A DNA stretch of 64,000 bases from Paracoccaceae bacterium (GTDB lineage Bacteria > Pseudomonadota > Alphaproteobacteria > Rhodobacterales > Rhodobacteraceae), in assembly GCA_026710155.1 (NCBI GenBank), contig JAPORQ010000036.1, positions 44,379 to 108,378 of the forward strand, in the 5' to 3' direction. The notes below the pieces were generated by a model. It was given only the letters and a program-made list of their open reading frames with translations. It had not been told where the DNA came from and searched no databases. Each line of letters begins with the position of its first letter. Position 1 is the stretch's first letter. Position numbers and translations under genes: made by a program. This document shows, in pieces, positions 1 to 8,109 of this stretch.

Positions 1-629
1 CCCACTATCAAATCGAATATTCCCACGGTCGATTGAATGGCAGCAGTTACCTCACCCGAAGCCACAAACCGATTTTCTCCATCATCATGACCACCCAATC
101 CCCATAGATTTGGCCGGTAATCAATATCCAATGCAGTTTTGGAACCATTTTCACGGGCAATTCGCAAGGCCTTTCTGACAGCCGCAGCTGTATCTGGATG
201 TGAAAGATGGGTGCCTGTTGCACAGAGACATTTTGCCTTCGTGATGAATTCAGGATCAATATCCTTCTCGGTCAAACCCATATCGGCACAATTTTCCCGG
301 TAAAATATAAGAGGGAAACTGTCCTCATCCCTGATTCCAAGCAAAACCAGGGCTGTCAACCTCTCCGGATCGGTTTTTACAGCAGTTACATCAACACCTT
401 CCCTAACCAATTCCTCCCTTATGAATCTGCCCATATGTTCATCACCAACCCTGGTTATGAGAGCAGTGGCAAGTCCGAGTCTTGAACAACCGGCAGCGAT
501 ATTTGTCGGCGAACCCCCAATATATTTTTTGAAGGAACCCATATCCTCAAGGCGTCCTCCAACCTGCTGACCATACAAGTCCACTGAGGATCGACCAATG
601 GTGATCAGATCAAGACTTTTATTATCCAT
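1..629 (-). CDS. iolC: 5-dehydro-2-deoxygluconokinase, PfkB family, N-terminal part
   Basis: The minus strand is open from an ATG at 629 to the window edge, about 209 residues, so the C-terminal half lies outside. Near the start it reads ITIGRSSVDLYGQQ, followed by GGSPTNIAAGCSRLG, the sugar-binding N-terminal signature of PfkB/ribokinase kinases. Later RENCADMGL and LDIDYRPNLW match the IolC branch, which phosphorylates 2-deoxy-5-keto-D-gluconate in myo-inositol breakdown. The catalytic GAGD segment would be beyond the window. It is divergent from the ABC exporter at 681, with only about 50 bp between them. iolD and iolE are found 10 kb away, which supports an inositol role. A related 2-keto-sugar kinase is possible. 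Confidence 0.85.
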   Translation of the reverse strand, partial: MDNKSLDLITIGRSSVDLYGQQVGGRLEDMGSFKKYIGGSPTNIAAGCSRLGLATALITRVGDEHMGRFIREELVREGVDVTAVKTDPERLTALVLLGIRDEDSFPLIFYRENCADMGLTEKDIDPEFITKAKCLCATGTHLSHPDTAAAVRKALRIARENGSKTALDIDYRPNLWGLGGHDDGENRFVASGEVTAAIQSTVGIFDLIV

Positions 630-680
630 ATCCAACTTTATTTATACCCCTAAGTAATTGGTGAGTATATATAGACATCT

Positions 681-1601
681 ATGGCCAACTCAACAGGAAT
701 GAATGCTAATTCAAACGAATTGATAAAGGGCAGTGCCATTCAGCTTTCCAATATTGTCAAATCCTTCGGTTCAAGCATGGCACTCAGGGGATTAAGCCTG
801 GAATTGAAACAGGGAGAAATTCATGTTCTCCTTGGTCCCAATGGTGCAGGAAAAACGACAGCAATTGATATCATGACAGGAACCAGGAAAGCAGATTCAG
901 GTGCCGTATCATTACTGGGGGGAGAACCAAGGGATAAATCCATCAGGATGCGGGTGGGTTTGACACCCCAGGAATCAGGTTTTCCCGATAATTTGCGAGT
1001 TGCCGAAATCCTCGATCTGGTTCGGTCCCATTTTCCCGAGCCCATGTCCGATGAAGAGTTGTTTACCAGATTCACCTTGGAAAAGCTGAAGGATAAACAG
1101 GCCGGCGGGTTAAGCGGAGGTCAGAAACGGTGCTTGGCTGTTGCCCTTGCCTTTGCAGGTAATCCCGCACTGATATTTTTGGATGAACCAACTACAGGGC
1201 TTGATGTGGAATCAAGGCAAAATATCTGGAAAGCAATTCTGGAATTCCGCAGATCGGGTGGTACGGTTGTATTAACCACACATTATCTGGAGGAAGCAGA
1301 AGCCCTGGCCTCCAGAATTGTCGTTATGCATCAGGGAAAGAAATTGGCCGAAGGAACTCTTGATCAAATTCGAGATTTGGTTGGAACCAGCAGGGTCAGT
1401 TTCAAGGGCAAACAACCAGTCAAATTGGATGGATCAACTCATATCATGCAGCAAAATGGCAGGGTGGTTGTTATTACAAAGGACTCCGATCGCGTCGTTA
1501 GATCAATGGTTCGTGACGGCATAAAATTCCGGAAACTTCAAATAAGACCCGCCAATCTGGAAGAAGCATTTTTTACCCTTATAGAGAACAGTCAGCAGTA
1601 A
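681..1601 (+). CDS. ABC-2 type exporter, ATP-binding protein
   Basis: This 306-residue protein is a single ABC ATPase domain. It has Walker A GPNGAGKTT near residues 52-60, signature LSGGQKR near 144-150 and Walker B ALIFLDEP near 163-170, with a downstream switch histidine in TTHYLEEAE. The arrangement is that of the CcmA/DrrA/YvfR group, which powers efflux through a separate ABC-2 permease. The C-terminal 80 residues resemble the accessory domain of drug or polysaccharide exporters. Its TAA stop shares one base with the permease ATG (TAATG), so the two are translationally coupled. An ATG at 699 with ACAGGA in front is an alternative start. The substrate cannot be read from sequence. Confidence 0.9.
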   Translation: MANSTGMNANSNELIKGSAIQLSNIVKSFGSSMALRGLSLELKQGEIHVLLGPNGAGKTTAIDIMTGTRKADSGAVSLLGGEPRDKSIRMRVGLTPQESGFPDNLRVAEILDLVRSHFPEPMSDEELFTRFTLEKLKDKQAGGLSGGQKRCLAVALAFAGNPALIFLDEPTTGLDVESRQNIWKAILEFRRSGGTVVLTTHYLEEAEALASRIVVMHQGKKLAEGTLDQIRDLVGTSRVSFKGKQPVKLDGSTHIMQQNGRVVVITKDSDRVVRSMVRDGIKFRKLQIRPANLEEAFFTLIENSQQ

Positions 1602-2332
1602 TGGTCCTATACCAGTATTTCAAAGCATGCCTGCTGGGTTTGACAAGGACCCCGAGTTATTCCCTGTTAACCATTTTCACACCGTCGGTGATTTTTGTAA
1701 TAATTGGGGTTACCTTTACGGATAGCCGGCAGGAAGCAAATTTTGCTCTTGGATCCTTTTGCGTATTTTCTGCGCTGGGTGTTGCTTTCTTTCAATTTGG
1801 GGTCAGAATTGCAAATGAAAGGGAATCTCCATGGGAAAGATATGTCAGGGTATTGCCAGTTCACCCTCTGTTGAGATTGTTTGCAACAATTCTGGCATCA
1901 CTGGTTTTTGTAACTGTTTCGATTGTTATCCTAATCATTGTTGCCCTACTGATAACAGATATTGGAATGCCCTCCAGCTCCTGGTTCAGAATGCTGTTAA
2001 GTGTTTTTATTGGTGTTTTCCCACTTGCTGCAATGGGTTTGACGATTGGGTATTGGTGTTCCCCCAAGGGGGCTTTACCAGTTGCAAATCTGCTTTATAT
2101 CATTCTGGCCTTTCTCGGTGGGATATTTTTTCATCCGAGCCTGATGCCGGAACTGATGAATTCAATCTCCATATTTACACCGGTGAGGTATGTTGTAAAC
2201 CTTACTCAGGCAGGGATCAGTGGAAAACCATGGACCATCGAGCCGTTTTTGATTTTGCTTGCCTACACCATTCTTTTCCTGATTTTGGCCACTGCTGGAT
2301 ATCGAAGGGATGAAGGTTACAAGTACAGTTGA
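1601..2332 (+). CDS. ABC-2 type exporter, membrane permease
   Basis: The product is 243 residues with about six hydrophobic segments, including IFTPSVIFVIIGVTF near residues 24-38, a pair around 105-150 and a C-terminal one near 220-235. This is the usual size and topology of an ABC-2 membrane subunit of the YvfS/DrrB type. The start codon overlaps the stop of the ATPase gene, so the two form one exporter. Natural partners of this kind export drugs, lipids or lantibiotics, but nothing nearby fixes the substrate. There is no other exporter gene in the operon. Confidence 0.85.
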   Translation: MVLYQYFKACLLGLTRTPSYSLLTIFTPSVIFVIIGVTFTDSRQEANFALGSFCVFSALGVAFFQFGVRIANERESPWERYVRVLPVHPLLRLFATILASLVFVTVSIVILIIVALLITDIGMPSSSWFRMLLSVFIGVFPLAAMGLTIGYWCSPKGALPVANLLYIILAFLGGIFFHPSLMPELMNSISIFTPVRYVVNLTQAGISGKPWTIEPFLILLAYTILFLILATAGYRRDEGYKYS

Positions 2333-2404
2333 ACTTAACTGATCCGATGACATCGGATTGGACCGCCAACTCGAAAATTAACATTCATTGGGATGAAAAA
2401 GGGT

Positions 2405-3085
2405 TTAATCAAAACCTAAAAAGTCTGAATATTCATCCAGGTCAATACGGGGTGTTTTAAACTTGTTGACAGGGTTTTCGGGATCTGCATAGCCGACTGC
2501 AATTCCACACACAACGATCTCCTCATCAGGCAGATTCAGATGCTCATGGACAAGGTCACCATAATTGGCCAGGGCACCGATGCCACAGCTTGACAATCCC
2601 TCGGTTTCAATGCCGATCAGAAGATTTTGGATAGCCATTCCCAGATCCATGAAACAGCCTTTGCCCATACGCTTGTCAATGCTGACAACTATTCCCACGG
2701 GAGCGCCAAAAAAACGGTAATTGTGTTCAAACTGCTTTTTTCTGGCCTTGATGTCCCTTTTGGCTATGTTGAGAGCATCATACAAACCAAAGCCGGTTGC
2801 CCTTTTTCTTGCCAGAAGATGCTGGGACAACGGATTGGGGAAATAAGAATATTCCGAAACATCTGGACGATCATTCCTGATGGCGCCAATGAGGGAAACC
2901 GTTAAATTCTTCAAGGCATCAGAGGTTAGAACAGTAAACCTTCCTGGTTGAAGGTTTGCACCGCTTGGAGCACTTCTGGCAATTTGCAAAATATTTTCAA
3001 GGATTGGTCTGGGTACTGGATCAGGAAGGTAACCACGAATTGATCTCCTTGCCAGTACAATGTCCTGGAGGTTGGATTTAACCAT
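2405..3085 (-). CDS. Nitroreductase-family FMN oxidoreductase
   Basis: The protein has 226 residues. The N-terminal VLARRSIRGYLPDPV and the following ARSAPSGANLQP are the FMN phosphate- and ring-binding motifs of the nitroreductase fold. The C-terminal GIAVGYADPENPVNKFKTPR is also typical. These enzymes are homodimeric flavoproteins that reduce nitroaromatics, quinones or enones with NAD(P)H. It is the last gene of a minus-strand operon, and its start overlaps the end of bioY by 8 bp. The link with biotin uptake is positional only. The physiological substrate is unknown. Confidence 0.85.
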   Translation of the reverse strand: MVKSNLQDIVLARRSIRGYLPDPVPRPILENILQIARSAPSGANLQPGRFTVLTSDALKNLTVSLIGAIRNDRPDVSEYSYFPNPLSQHLLARKRATGFGLYDALNIAKRDIKARKKQFEHNYRFFGAPVGIVVSIDKRMGKGCFMDLGMAIQNLLIGIETEGLSSCGIGALANYGDLVHEHLNLPDEEIVVCGIAVGYADPENPVNKFKTPRIDLDEYSDFLGFD

Positions 3086-3626
3086 TACGCGAAAGCACGG
3101 ATTCTGGTCGGTATTTACACAAAAGCATGACGATCAAACCGGAGACTACGGCTTTGAAAAGGTCACCGGGAATGAACACCATAACCAGATAAATGATTTC
3201 GATAAAGGTTTGTTCCAGAGTCAGGAACATACCCATAACTCCCGCCATGTAAACCACGAGAATTCCACCAATTACAGATGCAATAAGACCTATTGCAAAA
3301 GGATGGATTCCATTGAAACGCTCCATGATCAAACCACAAACATAAGCCCCGATTGGCCATCCGATCAGAAAACCTCCAGATGGCGAAAAAAATAGTCCCA
3401 ATCCACCACGACCTCCTGCCAACAAGGGGACCCCCAATGCTATGAGGACTATAAGTAAAAGGCTGGCAAGACCGCCTCTCCAACTGCCTAGAATACAACC
3501 ACCAAGCATGACACCAAGTGTCTGGGCTGTAATCGGAACACCAAATGCCAAGGTAATGATCGGGATAAAACCCAAGGCTGCTGTCAAGGCTGCAAAAAGG
3601 GCGATATAGGCAATATTTCTTTCCAT
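3078..3626 (-). CDS. bioY: Biotin transporter substrate-binding S component
   Basis: This is a 182-residue, very hydrophobic protein with about six membrane helices. It matches BioY through the early helix segment with PITAQTLGVMLGG, the glycine-rich GGRGGLGLFFSPSGGFLIGWP and the following GAYVCGL. BioY binds biotin in the membrane and, with EcfT and EcfA, forms an energy-coupling-factor importer. Both partner genes lie directly upstream on the same strand (4949 to 3638), with 11 bp between ecfT and bioY. The dedicated three-gene set corresponds to the bioMNY arrangement known in alphaproteobacteria. Confidence 0.92.
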   Translation of the reverse strand: MERNIAYIALFAALTAALGFIPIITLAFGVPITAQTLGVMLGGCILGSWRGGLASLLLIVLIALGVPLLAGGRGGLGLFFSPSGGFLIGWPIGAYVCGLIMERFNGIHPFAIGLIASVIGGILVVYMAGVMGMFLTLEQTFIEIIYLVMVFIPGDLFKAVVSGLIVMLLCKYRPESVLSRNG

Positions 3627-3637
3627 GGGCGGTCTAT

Positions 3638-4240
3638 CTAGCCATTGTTTGATCGTCGTGCCTTGATGGCTTCGGCAACATGATCTGCATCATCCAGAGC
3701 AAAACATATCAATGGAAAAATTAATCTCCAGCCAGGTCTTTTCAAGGAGCGACTTCGCCATGAAAAATTCAATCTCCTGGTGATTTCCAGTAAATTGGGA
3801 ACCGATCTGATCACCAAACCGAAAGTCAAACCCAAAAATGACACATCCAACCCGATTTTCCTGAGGGGCTTCACAAGTTTCTCAATCAAGGCAATCATCT
3901 CATCCAATTGAGATGTCATGGTCACCAGATTGGCAAGGCTAATGACAATCATGAATTTTACAAGCAAAACCATACCTTGGACAGTTGATCCGGTGAAAAC
4001 ATGCCATAGCAATATAAAGACCATAAAGGGAATAATTGGCGAAAGGTTTCTTATGGCCAGTTTAAGAAAATTAATTCCTGGCATCAGGTTGAGAAGGAAC
4101 ATTGCCAGCAACAAGACGACAAGGATCAGATGGTTTTCCAACTGGTAGACAACAATTGTGGTGATGGAAAGGATGGCTAGTTTCCATACGACCGGAAGTC
4201 TATGGTATGGCGTCTTAATTGGCGAATTCAAATTCAACAT
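3638..4240 (-). CDS. bioN: Biotin ECF transporter T component
   Basis: The product is about 200 residues. It has hydrophobic segments at its N-terminal half and the EcfT/CbiQ coupling region toward the C-terminus (RSVPNLLEITRR, then the A-R-x-like helix ending VAEAIKARR). EcfT couples the ATPase to the S component BioY. I place the start at the ATG at 4240 because GGAG stands six bases upstream. Longer versions to 4279 run deeper into the ATPase gene. Even so, the start overlaps the end of bioM by about 26 bp, which implies translational coupling. Only one ATPase gene is present, so the ATPase probably acts as a homodimer. Confidence 0.85.
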   Translation of the reverse strand: MLNLNSPIKTPYHRLPVVWKLAILSITTIVVYQLENHLILVVLLLAMFLLNLMPGINFLKLAIRNLSPIIPFMVFILLWHVFTGSTVQGMVLLVKFMIVISLANLVTMTSQLDEMIALIEKLVKPLRKIGLDVSFLGLTFGLVIRSVPNLLEITRRLNFSWRSRSLKRPGWRLIFPLICFALDDADHVAEAIKARRSNNG

Positions 4241-4949
4241 CTTCATCTCCAATTCGATGCATTTCCAACTTGAACTCATTCAGGACTTGGGAGGGGCTTC
4301 CATCCATGACTATTTCACCCTTTTCGAGCCAAATCACCCGATCATAATCCATCAATGTTTGCGGATCATGTGATATCAACAGAATGGTTTGATCCAGTGC
4401 TGCCAAAAATCGTTCCAGTATTCTGACCGTAGGTATGTCTGGGCCGGTAAATGGTTCATCCAATATAATGATCGAGGGTTGCATGGCCAGAACCGACAAA
4501 AGGCAAACCAGATGCTTTTGGCCCTCCGAAAGGTTTGATACAGGTCGTTCAGCCCAATGGGATTTGCCAAAATCTTCCAAAATCCTCATGGCAAATTCGT
4601 TTGCTTCATTCTGTGTATGACCGATATTGTTCAAACCAAAGCTGAGTTCCTGCAAAACCGTTGGAAAAATTATTTGATGATCAGGATTTTGGAATACCAT
4701 TCCCACTGTCCTGATCGCATTCTTCCGGTCGGAATAAACATCAATATCATTGACAAGTATATTTCCACTGGAAGGCTTGATTAATCCTCCCATCAATCTG
4801 ACCAGGGATGATTTCCCCGAACCATTGCGCCCAACTATTCCAATCCGTTTTTCGGTTATTTCAAGATTGAGATTGTTGATTATGGTTTTGTCATTTACCC
4901 TGTAGCTGACTTCATTTAGGAAAATCCTGTTCTTCACCAAATTGTGCAT
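4215..4949 (-). CDS. bioM: Biotin ECF transporter ATPase
   Basis: The protein is about 244 residues with one ABC domain: Walker A GRNGSGKSS, Q-loop in MVFQNPDHQI, signature NLSEGQKHL and Walker B IIILDEPFTGPD. The FQNPDHQ segment is characteristic of EcfA/CbiO ATPases of energy-coupling-factor transporters. It drives biotin uptake with BioN and BioY, encoded immediately downstream. A TTG at 4970 would extend it by seven residues. I prefer the ATG at 4949, which has AGGT a few bases ahead. It appears to be the first gene of the operon, and about 130 bp of non-coding DNA separates it from the degraded island at 5106. Confidence 0.9.
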   Translation of the reverse strand: MHNLVKNRIFLNEVSYRVNDKTIINNLNLEITEKRIGIVGRNGSGKSSLVRLMGGLIKPSSGNILVNDIDVYSDRKNAIRTVGMVFQNPDHQIIFPTVLQELSFGLNNIGHTQNEANEFAMRILEDFGKSHWAERPVSNLSEGQKHLVCLLSVLAMQPSIIILDEPFTGPDIPTVRILERFLAALDQTILLISHDPQTLMDYDRVIWLEKGEIVMDGSPSQVLNEFKLEMHRIGDEDVEFEFAN

Positions 4950-5089
4950 GAGTACTACCTGTAGGGACAAACCATCAAAATCCGTAAATTCAATCGGGTA
5001 TAATAAAACAATCCCGATTTCATTTGCTGCCTGTTTGACAATTCAAGTGTCAGTTTTTCAAGTTCTTTCAAAATGTAACTGTACATGAC

Positions 5090-5100
5090 CCTGAATAGTT
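5090..5100 (+). repeat. Solo IS66-type end motif
   Basis: CCTGAATAGTT is preceded by AC, which matches the inner part of the inverted terminal repeats of the elements at 8110-9634 and 34159-36142. No partner end in the opposite orientation lies within 2 kb. It marks the left edge of the degraded restriction island. It is probably the remnant of an excised or truncated copy. Confidence 0.5.
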
Positions 5101-5105
5101 GAATT

Positions 5106-5843
5106 TTAATCATCCCGCCATTCAGGGTTAGGAAGTTCAGTGATTATGTTTTGGGTTTCAATTGCGACACGAACAACGTGTGCGAGCAGTTTCAGTGGAT
5201 AGGATGGCCCATCTGCACTTGCTTCTGCCCAGTGATTGGGGTCTTTGACAATACCACTCAGTTTATCAATCGTTACGGCCTGCTGCAAAATAATCCATTT
5301 GGAGGCAGGTTTGCCATTGACGATATAGTCCCACGCATCATCGGGAATTCCGCAGACGGTAATATAACGATTGTAGATGATACGTGAGAGATCCTTAGTC
5401 CGGTTACGCTTCGGGTGTTTCATTTTTGTAACCCGGAACTAGTCTTCAAGGCTATGGTCGGGAGCTGGCTCCCATACACCTTTCTCAAATTCCTGCGGCC
5501 AGGGATCAATACTGTCAAACCCAAGATGCAAAGTGCCAAGTGAACGCCCTGCTTCAACAATGGAATGGAAATGCACTCTTGCGACTGGTAAGGGGATACG
5601 CGGCAGTTCCTTCTTGAGATTGGCTGCAAATTGCTCCCGATAAGCTGGAAGATGCAACAACCCGTAGATATAATGAAATATATCGTCCTTCGAGACCTTA
5701 TTACCGAATAATGATTGGTAATCCAGGAGCACTTCACTAGTGATGGTTTTCCTCCTACGGTATCCAAACACATCAAGCTTACCATCCGGAATATCCAGTT
5801 CATTAGTTTCTACCTTCTCATAAAGACCTTCGATATCACTTGC
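5106..5843 (-). pseudogene. Type ISP restriction-modification enzyme, C-terminal remnant
   Basis: One minus-strand frame carries recognisable C-terminal segments of type ISP (LlaBIII-like) single-chain restriction-modification proteins. In order these are KLDVFGYRRRKTITSEV, SKDDIFHYIYGLLHLPAYRE, LKKELPRIPLP, a break, then RVTKMKHPKRN and DDAWDYIVNGKPASKW followed by SGIVKDPNHWAE. The frame is interrupted by an in-frame TAG at 5439-5441 and another at 5844. The helicase-nuclease and methyltransferase parts, more than 1000 residues in intact relatives, are gone. What remains corresponds to the target-recognition end of the protein. It sits between two IS66-type end motifs (5090 and 6784). It cannot restrict DNA and is a fossil of a defence gene. 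Confidence 0.75.
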
Positions 5844-5846
5844 CTA

Positions 5847-6221
5847 TACATTTTGCAGGTCGTATAAATCAGGAATGAAGAAAATTAATGGAAATTACTG
5901 ATCCGCAAGTTTTTAACAGGTTTGTTTCGTTATCTTTATCTTTTTTCTGATAGTATGTGTCTATATCAATAAAATAATAAGGGTGTTATTGCTAGCCAAG
6001 GTGCCAATAGTACAATGGGAGTAAGATTATCCTTTGTACAACCAGGTACTTTTAGGCTACTTAACTCTACTGGCCGGATCACCAATGTAACTAAATAATT
6101 TTGTACATCCATAAATATTAACTACTTCAGGTCAATTGTAGTTTTATTTCCATGGCTGTAGTAGAAACACCAAAACGAGAGAAGCAAGATCATCAATAAT
6201 TTCACATGTTATTGGTCAAGA
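5847..6221. other. AT-rich region without a gene
   Basis: I find no convincing gene here. A stretch near 5868-5898 is about 75 percent identical by eye to 6690-6715, upstream of the next fossil. Both copies include CAGGAATGA and AATTACTG. The rest is AT-rich and looks like eroded DNA between two pseudogenes. Confidence 0.5.
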
Positions 6222-6627
6222 TTAATCTGCAATAACTTGCTCAAGTAAATCAGTAGGAATAATTAGGTCAGAGGCAAGTCTATTGGCTTTGTATTTTACA
6301 CTTTAAAGGCTGGCCTGAACGTAGTAGGACATTTTCTGACCATTCTCCCTCTTTGATAATTTTTTTCCTATGAAGGAGCTAATAAGCAATTTTATGGGCT
6401 AAGGTAAACCGTTGTCTATGCTTTGCCTCATGTCTATTTATCCGAATGACAAACTCGTCGTTTTCTTGACCAATTTTTCCTGATATTCCTCGCGCTAGAG
6501 TAGATAAAAGAACTTTGGTACCTAATTTGTGGGGATTACATACTTGACTACGCACACCCGAAGCAATCAATCCACCAGTTTGTCGCGATAATATTAAAAC
6601 TGCTTCTGCCTCAATTCCTCCCGGCAA
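6222..6627 (-). pseudogene. ImmA/IrrE-family metallopeptidase, broken
   Basis: On the minus strand the frame reads GTKVLLSTLARGISGKIGQ, then FVIRINRHEAKHRQRFTLAH. This is the classic approach to the zinc motif of ImmA/IrrE peptidases (usually AHEIAHYLLH). Here the motif is AHKIAY followed by a TAG stop, then LLHRKK, so the catalytic HExxH is lost. Past a further frameshift the family C-terminal segment RLASDLIIPTDLLEQVI can be read. Intact relatives cleave phage or mobile-element repressors and often pair with an Xre-type antitoxin, but no such partner is seen here. It is inactive. Confidence 0.7.
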
Positions 6628-6730
6628 TACAGCCGTTCAACAATTCCCACCTGTTCCTCGATATCGCTTGCCCATCCCCTGCAAATCAGGAATGATGAAA
6701 ATTAACAGGAATTACTGCCTTGACTCCAAC

Positions 6731-6784
6731 CATCATTGACGCCAAAATTATATCTTTTTATAGAGAGGGTACCTGAATAGTTAC
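6731..6784 (+). repeat. Truncated IS66-type element end
   Basis: These 54 bases are near-identical to 9583-9634, the right end of the IS66 remnant. Both share CCAAAATTATATCT, TTATAGAG and the terminal GGT(A/G)CCTGAATAGTTAC. No transposase sequence precedes this copy. It is therefore a severed right end, lying 74 bp upstream of the SDH-type protease gene. Confidence 0.7.
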
Positions 6785-6857
6785 ATTATATTCTTTGTAG
6801 TAATTTAATCGGTTATAAAAAATAACCTGGCCAGCAAACAACTTACAGGCATACCGA

Positions 6858-7739
6858 GTGGCAGAAGTTAGAGCTTTCATTGAAAACATACTTAAATTGC
6901 AACTGGAGCGGATCGCTTCAGTAAGAGAAATTGATGTCATGGCTATTTATGGTCCAATGAATTATGGTTTGCCCGCAACTGTCAAAGATGTAATTGAACA
7001 TTCTTTGAAGCCTGAAAATAATGATAAACTCACAATCCTTCTTGATACTGGAGGTGGTTTGGTTGATTCCGTTGAAAGGACAGTCGAAATCATTCGCTAT
7101 CACTACGATCAGGTCGACTTTATTGTTCCAGACCAAGCCATGTCAGCTGGAACTATCTTCGCGCTCTCAGGTGATAACATCTATATGGATTACTACTCCC
7201 AACTAGGACCAATAGACCCCCAGTTCCTAATTGATGGTAGGTGGATACCAGGATTAGCTTACTTGGAAAAATTCGAGGAATTGAATGAAAAAGCCCGTAA
7301 CAGAACTTTGACTTCACTTGAATTTGGATTGGCAGAGAAACTTGATTTGGCAGATCTACACCGTTTTGAACAAGCTAGAGAGCATTCGGTGGAATTGTTG
7401 GTGAAATGGCTTCCAAAATACAAGTTCAAAAATTGGGAAAAAAATTCAACTGGTGAAACTATTACCTCAAATATGAAACAGGACCGTGCAAAAAAGATAG
7501 CTAAGAAGTTGAATGATACAACCAGATGGCATGCGCATCATCGAGGAATTACAATGAATGTATTGAGGAATGAATTGGAATTAGTAATTGAAGATTTAAA
7601 TATAAGTCAGTATAGCGATCTAAAAAATGAAGTTAAGCAAATTCATTCATTTATTAGAGACTTTATGTTAACATCTGAACTTGGATTCATTTTGAGGTTA
7701 GCAACATATAGACCAAAACAACAAAATAAAGATTCATAG
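6858..7739 (+). CDS. SDH-type (ClpP-fold) serine protease
   Basis: The product is 293 residues of the serine dehydrogenase proteinase family, a ClpP/crotonase-fold group related to SppA. LTILLDTGGGLVDSVERTV near residues 58-76 forms the oxyanion strand. VPDQAMSAGTIFALSGD near 90-106 holds the probable nucleophile Ser96. The family signature YSQLGPIDPQ follows near 113-122. No signal peptide or membrane helix is evident, so it is probably cytoplasmic. Its substrate is unknown. The only upstream start is GTG at 6858. The frame opens at 6819, only 35 bp past the IS end, so the natural N-terminus may have been cut. The small gene at 7831 follows on the same strand. Confidence 0.8.
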   Translation: MAEVRAFIENILKLQLERIASVREIDVMAIYGPMNYGLPATVKDVIEHSLKPENNDKLTILLDTGGGLVDSVERTVEIIRYHYDQVDFIVPDQAMSAGTIFALSGDNIYMDYYSQLGPIDPQFLIDGRWIPGLAYLEKFEELNEKARNRTLTSLEFGLAEKLDLADLHRFEQAREHSVELLVKWLPKYKFKNWEKNSTGETITSNMKQDRAKKIAKKLNDTTRWHAHHRGITMNVLRNELELVIEDLNISQYSDLKNEVKQIHSFIRDFMLTSELGFILRLATYRPKQQNKDS

Positions 7740-7830
7740 TACAAATGAATTAATCTGTAAGTTCTGGATAATATCGTAAATCGTATAGGTGAAGATACTT
7801 TGTTGTTTTGTTATAATCAGGAGACAACCA

Positions 7831-8052
7831 ATGAAAAAACTTGAACAACATTTTAGGAACCTTGCCAAGTGCGAGGATAATTTTGATTTGGGATTCAAAA
7901 AATCTGCAAATGATTTGGCAAAACAATTAAGAGATATGGGTATCGGGCGCCCCAAATCTTCACCTCGAATTTCTGACCCCGCACATGAAAGAAATATTAG
8001 TAACTCATATTCCTCATCTCCAATACTTCAGGACACTTGGCACACAAGGTAA
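7831..8052 (+). CDS. Small protein downstream of SDH-type protease, unknown
   Basis: A 73-residue reading frame starts at an ATG with AGGAGA eight bases upstream, which is why I prefer it to the longer version from 7789. The first half is charged and probably helical (LEQHFRNLAKCEDNF, then KKSANDLAKQLRDMG). The second half is serine- and proline-rich and looks disordered. I recognise no family. It lies 91 bp after the protease gene and ends 57 bp before the IS66 remnant. It may be a partner or substrate of the protease. It could also be cut short by the element. Confidence 0.5.
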   Translation: MKKLEQHFRNLAKCEDNFDLGFKKSANDLAKQLRDMGIGRPKSSPRISDPAHERNISNSYSSSPILQDTWHTR

Positions 8053-8109
8053 TAACCTTTTCCTTGCTTGGTGAAGTTCTGTCATAACAATATGAATCAA
8101 AAGACTAGC

